Origin: Balneolales bacterium
GTDB taxonomy: Bacteria; Bacteroidota; Rhodothermia; Balneolales; Balneolaceae
DNA: 5,340 nucleotides
NCBI GenBank assembly: GCA_030830725.1
Contig: JAURMN010000056.1
Location: forward strand, 1 to 5,340
Reading direction: 5' to 3'
Part shown: positions 1 through 5,340 of the stretch, in pieces
Position numbering within the stretch: position 1 is the stretch's first letter
How the letters are laid out: each line of letters opens with the position of its first letter
Position numbers and translations under genes: made by a program
The notes under the pieces: generated by a model
Seen by the model: only the letters and a program-made list of their open reading frames with translations
Database searches by the model: none
Told to the model about the DNA's origin: nothing

Positions 1-665
1 CAGAAAAGTTTTTTGAGGCGTTCTGTAGAACTGGATTGACTTTCTGTGGCTACATGATGTCGAGTGTCTTTTACCAAGAATAATGACCCAAATAGGCCGA
101 GTCCGACCAAGGCAAACCCTAAGTAAAATGGATAGGGTCGTACACCGAAATTGCTAGCAATATACCCTGTCAGAAAGGCCACAAGTGCTACGGCTAAATA
201 CCCTGCAAATTCATTTAGCCCCATTGCCAGTCCACGTTGTTTCTCTCCGACAAGATCGATCTTCATCACAACTGTGCTGCTCCAGGCCAATCCCTGATGG
301 ATGCCTAAAAAGATGTTAGCCACGATGATCCAGTTCCAGTTGGGAGCAAACATCAAAAGGATGGGAACCGGAATCGCAAACAACCACCCAATTACCAGCA
401 GATTTTTTCTTCCAACTCGGTCTGCCAATACCCCTGCGTAATAGTTGGAGATGGCTTTTACAACTCCAAAAACGATAATAAAGGAAAGAATTGCAGTCTT
501 GGCCGCAATGAGGAATTCTTGCTCGGCAATCTGAGGCAAAATCGAGCGTTCGAGCCCGACCATACCCCCAACGAAGGCATTGATCAAGATCAAAATCGTA
601 AACTGTTGCCAGTTTTCTTTTAGCCCGAGGGGAATATTTGCCGTATTTTGTTTGTGGTCGGTCAT
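1..665 (-). CDS. MFS transporter, N-terminal half (3' end beyond left edge)
   Basis: This is a partial gene for an inner-membrane secondary transporter of the major facilitator superfamily. I translated the minus strand from the ATG at 665-663: 221 codons stay open to the left edge. The product starts MTDHKQNTANIPLG and has about six hydrophobic segments (roughly residues 22-40, 56-76, 88-106, 111-131, 152-172, 178-197). Between segments 2 and 3 is the MFS motif A, GVLADRVGRK (residues 78-87). After segment 4 comes a second conserved-looking loop, EKQRGLAMGLNEFAGY (141-156). A polar stretch at 200-220 fits the central loop between the two six-helix bundles, so about half the protein is missing. 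The start is well fixed: an in-frame TAA lies 9 bases upstream, with only a TTG between. No close Shine-Dalgarno is seen. The substrate cannot be told; multidrug or metabolite efflux are both possible. It is divergent from the monooxygenase gene. Confidence 0.9.
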   Translation of the reverse strand, partial: MTDHKQNTANIPLGLKENWQQFTILILINAFVGGMVGLERSILPQIAEQEFLIAAKTAILSFIIVFGVVKAISNYYAGVLADRVGRKNLLVIGWLFAIPVPILLMFAPNWNWIIVANIFLGIHQGLAWSSTVVMKIDLVGEKQRGLAMGLNEFAGYLAVALVAFLTGYIASNFGVRPYPFYLGFALVGLGLFGSLFLVKDTRHHVATESQSSSTERLKKLF

Positions 666-754
666 CAAGAATTATTTCGGATCTCCATATCCATCGCCGC
701 ATCCATTAAGTAAAGATCGTGAACCTCTTCACCAAATAATACCATTCGCTGTTT
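666..754. promoter_or_regulatory. Divergent intergenic region between transporter and monooxygenase genes
   Basis: These 89 bp separate the start codons of two divergent genes, so they should hold promoters for both, unless those lie inside the coding regions. I could not identify a convincing -10/-35 pair or a clean Bacteroidota-type TAnnTTTG element. An AT-rich patch at 734-741 (AAATAATA) is the only promoter-like stretch. A perfect 5-bp dyad with a 4-base spacer, GTGAA-CCTC-TTCAC, lies at 719-732 and could be an operator half-site pair. It is short enough to occur by chance. Neither gene has a purine-rich ribosome binding site near its start. Confidence 0.35.
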
Positions 755-1795
755 ATGAAATTAGGAATCGATAGTTTTGCGGCGGTAAACCTTCAAGAAG
801 GGCAAAAAAGTACGCCGGAAGAGCGAGCACAGGCCGTCGAAAACCTGCTCGATCGAATTGTTTACATGGAAGAAGTCGGCCTGGATGTGTTTGGTCTGGG
901 AGAGCATCATCGGGCTGAGTATTTAGATTCATCTCCATTAACCATTTTGTCAGCGGCAGCAGCAAGAACGAAGAAGATCGAATTGATCAGTGCGGTGACT
1001 GTGCTGAGTGCGGCCGATCCGGTTCGCGTTTTTCAACAATTAGCTACTCTGGATTTGATTTCAAAGGGGCGTGCCGGATTGGTGGCCGGAAGAGGTTCAT
1101 TTTCGGAGGCATTTCCATTGTTTGGACTCAGTTTTCAGGATTATGATGCCCTCTTTGAAGAAAAACTAGATCTCTTGTTGCGCCTAAGAGCGGAAGAAAG
1201 TGTGACTTGGCAGGGGCGATTCAGACCAGCGATGCAACAGCAATCTGTCTATCCCAGACCTTATCAGAAAGAAGTTCCAATTTATGTTGGAGTGGGAGGA
1301 ACACCGTCTTCTTTTGCACGGGCTGGTCGACTGGGACTCCCGCTGATGATTGCCATTATTGGCGGGCAAACTCATCGTTTTAAGCCTCTTGTCGATCATT
1401 ATTACGAAACCGGGTTGAAAGTGGGTCATCCCGAAGAGAAACTGAAGGTTGCCGTTCATTCTTTAGGCTTTATTGCGGAGGATTCAAAATCTGCTCACGA
1501 ACAATTTTATCCGGGGTATGCTCGAACCTTTACAAAAATCGGTGCAGAAAGAGGGTGGGGTGCACCGGTTACCCGACCGCAATATGATGCCCAGGTGGAT
1601 GAGCTGGGAGCCTTAGTAGTCGGAGGACCAGATGAAGTAGCTGAAAAAATCCTTCGTCATAGTGCAGCATTAGGAGGGCTGACGGAGTTTCGATTGCATA
1701 TGAATGTGGCGCATCTGTCTCACGAACAGCTGAAAAATGCGATTCGTTTGTTTGGGGAAGAAGTGGCACCTAAGGTCAGAGCGGCGTTGAAATGA
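755..1795 (+). CDS. LLM-class flavin-dependent monooxygenase (Atu2307/SP_0267-like)
   Basis: This is a complete 346-residue protein of the bacterial luciferase-like (LLM) superfamily, a cytoplasmic TIM-barrel enzyme expected to use reduced FMN, or F420 in some relatives, to oxygenate or reduce a small molecule. Visible hallmarks are the N-terminal beta strand MKLGIDSF, the helix and strand leading to GLGEHH (residues 47-52, the conserved cofactor/active-site region), DPVRVFQQLATLDLIS (88-103) followed by GRAGLVAGRGSF (105-116), PIYVGVGG (175-182), and the C-terminal VGGPDEVAEKIL (289-300), typical of LLM proteins. Length and motifs best match the Atu2307/SP_0267 group, whose substrate is not established. 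The start is secure: an in-frame TAA at 737-739 precedes it and no other start lies between. The gene is divergent from the transporter and 60 bp upstream of the glycosyltransferase on the same strand. The family call is firm; the subgroup call comes from memory of the family pattern. Confidence 0.93.
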   Translation: MKLGIDSFAAVNLQEGQKSTPEERAQAVENLLDRIVYMEEVGLDVFGLGEHHRAEYLDSSPLTILSAAAARTKKIELISAVTVLSAADPVRVFQQLATLDLISKGRAGLVAGRGSFSEAFPLFGLSFQDYDALFEEKLDLLLRLRAEESVTWQGRFRPAMQQQSVYPRPYQKEVPIYVGVGGTPSSFARAGRLGLPLMIAIIGGQTHRFKPLVDHYYETGLKVGHPEEKLKVAVHSLGFIAEDSKSAHEQFYPGYARTFTKIGAERGWGAPVTRPQYDAQVDELGALVVGGPDEVAEKILRHSAALGGLTEFRLHMNVAHLSHEQLKNAIRLFGEEVAPKVRAALK

Positions 1796-1855
1796 AAATG
1801 AAAAAGTCTAATCACGATCAGATTTTCTCACTCAAAAAACTCACCAACAGTTCGA

Positions 1856-2980
1856 ATGGAGAATGAATTTAGATTATTGATTGTCGGTCGATCTTATGGG
1901 GTCAAATCGGAGACCTTTATCGATAATCATATCGAGTATCTGAATGGCGAGAAGCGTCTGATCTACGGGCGTAGATGGGATATGATCAATGTGGAAGGTG
2001 ACTTTATTTGGCCGGTAAGAAGATATTTCCAGCATGTCCTTTCTGCCATTACGAATCTTGACGATGCGTATTGGTTTCGGGGATCTGTGAAGAAAGTGCT
2101 TCAAGAGCAGCAACCCTCGGCTATTTTGGCTCAATTCGGACCGGCTGGTGAATTTCTTTACCCGGCTGCTAAAGAGTTAGACATTCCGCTTTTTGTCCAT
2201 TTTCATGGGTTTGATATCTCAAGATATTTGATTTTATGGCGCTTTCGGAAGAAGTTCGCCAAAATGGCGGAGCAAGCTCAAGGATTGTTTGTGGTTTCCG
2301 AGCGAATGGTGGAGCAGTTACTCAAAATGGGTGTTCCTCGAGAGAAAATCATCCTAAATCCTTATGGCGTAGATCCTAAATTATTTGAACCGAAAAACTC
2401 GGGAAGTAGCGAAGAGCCGACCTTTTTGATGGTGGGTCGTTTAGTGGCGAAGAAAGCTCCTCATTTGTCAATTCAGGCCTTTATTGAAGCGAAAAAGAGC
2501 ATAAACGGAGGAGATAACCCGCTCAAATTACGCATTATTGGTGATGGTCCTCTTCGAAAACACTGTGAAGTTCTCATCAAGAAAAATGGAATGGAGCGGG
2601 ATATCCAGATTCTTGGTTTCCAAACACCGGATGAGATTTCTCGTCACATGAACGAAGCCATGGCGTTCGTACAGCACTCGGTGACCGCTTGGGATGGAAA
2701 TATGGAAGGACTACCTCTGGCAATTATTGAGGCGCAGATGTCAGGGAAACCAGTGATTTCGACAGTGCATGCAGGGATCCCCGATATTGTGGCGCATGGA
2801 GAAACCGGGTATCTGGTTGCGGAAAAAGATGTAAAAGGAATGGCGGAGTTCATGACCAAAATGGCGACTGATCCAGAATTAGTCAGCCAAATGGGTGTTC
2901 GCGCCAGAGAAAGAGCATTGAAGAAATTTACCCTTCAGCAGCACATTCAGGGCATCCAAAAACAGCTGGACGCCCTTTAA
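1856..2980 (+). CDS. GT4-family glycosyltransferase (WcaL/colanic-acid-like)
   Basis: This is a complete 374-residue GT-B fold, retaining glycosyltransferase that should transfer a sugar from a nucleotide donor to a polysaccharide or lipid-linked acceptor at the cytoplasmic face of the membrane. The N-terminal acceptor domain carries SETFIDNHI (18-26) and HFHGFDIS (115-122), followed by NPYGVD (168-173). The C-terminal donor domain starts at VGRLVAKKAP (193-202) and has IIGDGP (227-232). It also has the GT4 E-x7-E signature EGLPLAIIE with Glu284 and Glu292, preceded by TAWDGNM, and then GKPVISTVHAGIPDIVAHGETGYLV. This last region closely resembles WcaL/AmsK-type exopolysaccharide enzymes; donor and acceptor cannot be told. 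There is no transmembrane segment. The ATG is the first possible start after an in-frame TGA at 1799-1801. No Shine-Dalgarno is seen. It may be co-transcribed with the monooxygenase, but no other polysaccharide gene is in view, so it may be an isolated glycosyltransferase. Confidence 0.93.
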   Translation: MENEFRLLIVGRSYGVKSETFIDNHIEYLNGEKRLIYGRRWDMINVEGDFIWPVRRYFQHVLSAITNLDDAYWFRGSVKKVLQEQQPSAILAQFGPAGEFLYPAAKELDIPLFVHFHGFDISRYLILWRFRKKFAKMAEQAQGLFVVSERMVEQLLKMGVPREKIILNPYGVDPKLFEPKNSGSSEEPTFLMVGRLVAKKAPHLSIQAFIEAKKSINGGDNPLKLRIIGDGPLRKHCEVLIKKNGMERDIQILGFQTPDEISRHMNEAMAFVQHSVTAWDGNMEGLPLAIIEAQMSGKPVISTVHAGIPDIVAHGETGYLVAEKDVKGMAEFMTKMATDPELVSQMGVRARERALKKFTLQQHIQGIQKQLDAL

Positions 2981-3015
2981 ATTATCTACGAATGGACGCC
3001 CTTTGACCTTTATCT
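2967..3015. repeat. Imperfect direct repeat across the convergent gene ends
   Basis: The 12-mer TGGACGCCCTTT occurs at 2967-2978 and again at 2993-3004. Each copy is followed after 3 or 5 bases by TTATCT (2982-2987 and 3010-3015). The first copy encodes the last residues of the glycosyltransferase and its TAA stop. The second lies just downstream and reaches into the TAA stop of the peptidase gene on the other strand (3010-3012). In the second copy the same codons (GAC GCC CTT) are followed by TGA. The pattern looks like a small tandem duplication of the gene's 3' end that has since diverged. Confidence 0.6.
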
Positions 3016-3030
3016 GCCCTCAGGCGTCAT
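2992..3030. repeat. Inverted repeat between convergent genes, possible weak terminator
   Basis: GACGCC at 2995-3000 pairs with GGCGTC at 3023-3028 across a 22-base loop. AT at 2992-2993 and AT at 3029-3030 extend the stem past a bulged G. It covers the 3' end of the peptidase gene and the gap downstream of the glycosyltransferase, so it could slow transcription from both sides. The long loop and the lack of a T-run on either strand make it a poor match to an intrinsic terminator. The other GACGCC, at 2969-2974, could compete for the same partner. Confidence 0.25.
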
Positions 3031-5340
3031 CTTAAGCGTTAACGTCTCGCCGTTACGTTCAATTACAACCTCAATCTCAACTCCTGGTTTTAGATCGGAG
3101 AGAGCATAGGTGTAATCATAGAGGTCATTCATCTCTTTACCGGCCAATTTTTTGATGATATCTCCGGCCTGAAGTCCTGCTTTTTCAGCAGCGCCTCCTT
3201 CTCGAACGCCGCTCAATTTTACCCCTTTATCCGTCGAAGCATAATCTGGGATCGTACCCAAGGAGACGGTGAACCCTCTCATGGAACCCGCCCTTACGGC
3301 ATTCATCTCCACCTTTTGATAGGTAATGGATTCACTTGAATTCAGATCGAGTAAAATTTGCAGTGCATAATCTGCAATACGCTTCATACCGTCATAATTC
3401 AAATTATTCGCATCGTCGGTAGGCATGTGGTAATGATCGTGTAGCCCGGTAAAGAAGCACAAAATCGGCACCCCCGCCTGATATAGTGCCATTCCATCAG
3501 TAGGAACGTAAGGATCGTCGCTCAGAGAAAGCTGAAACCCGGCATTGAAATTTTTACGCTCTACAAGTGATTTCCATGCATCGGAAGAGCCCAATCCCTG
3601 AAGGATCAACTGATTTTGATTGAGCATTCCCACCATATCGAAGTTTAGGTAAGCCGCAATATTCTCCATCTGAAGGTTGCCTCCAGCGTTGGTCTGTGTA
3701 AAATCAGAAGAACCGATAAGCCCGAGTTCTTCTCCAGACCAGAATGCGACAGCTATATTGTATTTTAATGTACCTGGTGACTCCGCTTCGAGATTGGAGA
3801 GATATTCAGCCAATTCAAGCACCATTGCGGTTCCGGAAGCATTATCATCGGCACCATTATGAATGGTGTTGATTGCGTTACCGCTTGCCCGGCTACTGGT
3901 TTCTCCATAGCCAAGATGATCAAGGTGAGCGCCAAGAAGAATAGTTTTATCAGCCGGAGTTTGTCCATCAGCTCCGTTTGCGAGAATCATCGCTACAATA
4001 TTTTCATCCTCACCCATACGAGTTTCAAGAGAGATGGATAGAGATCCGTTTATCCCGGTCTGAAATGTGGTCTGTGCATGAGGATTGAATTCCTGATAAG
4101 ACGCTTTGATCGATTCTATAGTTGCAGGTTCATGACCAGAAGAAGCCATGGTAACAAACCAGTTGTTCACCGCAGCCGACTTGATCTCAGCTGCTAAAAT
4201 GCCAGACTGTTGTGCTGTACGCTCGTTTCGAGGGCCATTGTAAGCTCTTTCACGTTCATCAATAAAAAGTATCGCAGCAGCTCCCTTCTCTTTGGCCTGG
4301 AATGCTTTATATCGCTGTGTCGAGTAGCGAAGCATTACCCGTTCTTGTTCCTCTGTCAGGAATTCAGGCATGCCATCTAACACTAATACGATTTTTCCGC
4401 TCACATCAACAGAGCCGTAGTCGTCATAGGTAAGTTCCAGATCCTCAGGGGCCGTTAATCCAAATCCGGCAAAGACGATTTCAGCTTCTGCTGAGCCATT
4501 GGAACTGAAGGGAAGGGGCATATAGGATGCACCCAAGGAAACGGTTCCATTACTAGCAGATTCGACACCTCCAGAACCAGCCTCTGAAGACCAAGTGAAC
4601 TCATTTTCACTGACCGTTAAGGCAATACTCTCTACATACTCAAACGCATGACGATAACTTTCCCCGACAGGCTGAGTGCCTAGTTCAATCAGAGATTTTA
4701 TCAGAAATTCGGATGCTTTTTCAAGCCCTTCACTTCCGGTCATTCTACCTTCAAGTTCATCTGAGGCTAAAAATTCCACTTTTACCTGCATTTCATCAGC
4801 GGATATATCGGACGTAAAGCTTATGGCACCTTCACCACGAAGGGGAGCCTTCGCCAATAGATCTAGTGCACCTTCATGATCCCATCCCGCTAAAAAGAGC
4901 TGTGATTTACCATCAGAGGTTCTTGTAGAGGTCCAGAGTAAGCGATCACCCTGAGGGGAAAAGACAGGAAGCGAATCGAATCCTTCGGTAAAGGTGACTC
5001 GTTGAGGCTCTTTGGTTCCTTCGGTGTCTACGATGTAAAGCTCAAAATTGGTGAAACCCATTTTATTACTTCCAAAAATGATGTATTCACCAGAAGGATG
5101 ATAATAAGGTGCCCAGCTCATCGCCTTGAAATCGGTTACGCGTTGTATATCGGAACCGTCTAGTTTCATGGTAAAGACATCGGCGTTGTAGCCATCTTCA
5201 CTGAAACGTCTCCAAATAATTCGCTCTCCATCTGGGGAAAAGAAAGGACCGCCATCATACCCAGGTTGAGTGGTGAGGCGCTTTACATTCCCACCGTCGG
5301 CATCCATGATATAAATTTCACCAAAGTAGGAGGGATCGAC
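3010..5340 (-). CDS. M28-family metallopeptidase with PD40 propeller and PDZ domains, N-terminus beyond right edge
   Basis: This partial gene for a probably exported zinc aminopeptidase or exopeptidase gives 776 visible residues. Numbering from the internal Met at 5307, TolB/PD40 blades fill about 1-145: repeats of the IYIMDADGG...RLT...FSPDG type, about three blades. The M28 catalytic region follows, opening with VEFLASDELEGRMTGSEG (177-194). A PA domain is inserted at about 270-400 (DVSGKIVLVLDG, KGAAAILFIDE). The active site is complete: His461 and Asp463 in GAHLDHLG, Asp488 in GADDNASG, Glu526 and Glu527 in SGEELGL, Asp557 in LNFDMVG and His627 in YHMPTDD. A PDZ domain ends the protein (about 675-762; GLQAGDIIKKLAGKE). 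The frame stays open upstream of Met5307 with eleven more residues, VDPSYFGEIYI, which complete a propeller motif, so the true start lies beyond the edge. A signal peptide or lipobox cannot be judged. It is convergent with the glycosyltransferase, 29 bp away. The family call is firm; the substrate is unknown. Confidence 0.95.
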   Translation of the reverse strand, partial: VDPSYFGEIYIMDADGGNVKRLTTQPGYDGGPFFSPDGERIIWRRFSEDGYNADVFTMKLDGSDIQRVTDFKAMSWAPYYHPSGEYIIFGSNKMGFTNFELYIVDTEGTKEPQRVTFTEGFDSLPVFSPQGDRLLWTSTRTSDGKSQLFLAGWDHEGALDLLAKAPLRGEGAISFTSDISADEMQVKVEFLASDELEGRMTGSEGLEKASEFLIKSLIELGTQPVGESYRHAFEYVESIALTVSENEFTWSSEAGSGGVESASNGTVSLGASYMPLPFSSNGSAEAEIVFAGFGLTAPEDLELTYDDYGSVDVSGKIVLVLDGMPEFLTEEQERVMLRYSTQRYKAFQAKEKGAAAILFIDERERAYNGPRNERTAQQSGILAAEIKSAAVNNWFVTMASSGHEPATIESIKASYQEFNPHAQTTFQTGINGSLSISLETRMGEDENIVAMILANGADGQTPADKTILLGAHLDHLGYGETSSRASGNAINTIHNGADDNASGTAMVLELAEYLSNLEAESPGTLKYNIAVAFWSGEELGLIGSSDFTQTNAGGNLQMENIAAYLNFDMVGMLNQNQLILQGLGSSDAWKSLVERKNFNAGFQLSLSDDPYVPTDGMALYQAGVPILCFFTGLHDHYHMPTDDANNLNYDGMKRIADYALQILLDLNSSESITYQKVEMNAVRAGSMRGFTVSLGTIPDYASTDKGVKLSGVREGGAAEKAGLQAGDIIKKLAGKEMNDLYDYTYALSDLKPGVEIEVVIERNGETLTLKMTPEGR

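Noticed and set aside
679..692. GGAT...ATCC dyad upstream of the transporter start
   Set aside because: The 4-bp arms are too short to separate from chance, and no second copy was seen in the window.
316..702. A minus-strand open frame of 128 codons overlapping the transporter gene
   Set aside because: It is an alternate-frame shadow. The neighbouring minus-strand frame from 665 gives a hydrophobic protein with MFS motif A, while this one is rich in Arg, Cys and Trp with no recognisable fold.
666..754. Bacteroidota-type promoter (TAnnTTTG with upstream TTTG) for either divergent gene
   Set aside because: The nearest match, TATTATTTG on the minus strand at 733-741, has the wrong spacing between TA and TTTG and no partner element that I could place.
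1184..1459. Minus-strand open frames inside the monooxygenase (also 1569-1769 and 753-965)
   Set aside because: They lie antisense to a clear LLM coding region and their translations show no family motif or plausible composition.
3045..3065. Inverted repeat AACGT...ACGTT near the 3' end of the peptidase gene
   Set aside because: It lies inside the PDZ coding sequence, has only 5-bp arms and no T-run, so chance is the simplest explanation.
3677..4041. Plus-strand open frames opposite the M28 catalytic domain (also 4676-4879)
   Set aside because: They are antisense to strongly conserved M28 motifs, rich in Ser and Pro as expected for shadow frames, and have no start context.

Overview
The window reads as ordinary chromosomal DNA of a free-living bacterium, most likely from the Bacteroidota/Balneolota/Rhodothermota side of the tree. 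This assignment is an inference. It rests on moderate base composition (not counted), the absence of a Shine-Dalgarno-like purine run close to any of the three visible start codons, and a large exported-type M28 peptidase fused to PD40 propeller blades and a PDZ domain, an arrangement I associate with those phyla. There is no rRNA, tRNA, CRISPR array, insertion sequence or phage gene.

Layout, left to right: (1) the N-terminal half of a major facilitator superfamily (MFS) transporter on the minus strand, running off the left edge (1-665); (2) an 89-bp divergent intergenic region (666-754) with a small dyad; (3) a complete plus-strand LLM-class flavin-dependent monooxygenase of the Atu2307/SP_0267 type (755-1795); (4) after a 60-bp gap, a complete plus-strand GT4-type glycosyltransferase resembling the colanic-acid WcaL group (1856-2980); (5) a 29-bp convergent gap with a short imperfect direct repeat and a weak hairpin; (6) a minus-strand M28 metallopeptidase running off the right edge (3010-5340), with visible order PD40 blades, M28 with an inserted PA domain, then PDZ. 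Coding density is very high, and no stretch over 100 bases lacks a gene.

The four genes do not form an obvious pathway. The monooxygenase and glycosyltransferase may share a transcript because of their spacing and strand. The transporter is divergent from the monooxygenase, and the peptidase is convergent to the glycosyltransferase. Both edge genes are incomplete: the transporter lacks its C-terminal half, and the peptidase lacks its N-terminus, including any signal peptide and further propeller blades. The Met codon at 5307 is internal, not the start.

I did not find a convincing undescribed system. The most notable items are the PD40-M28-PDZ architecture, the near-duplicated sequence spanning the convergent stop codons, and a 24-codon mini-ORF that bridges the two plus-strand genes.
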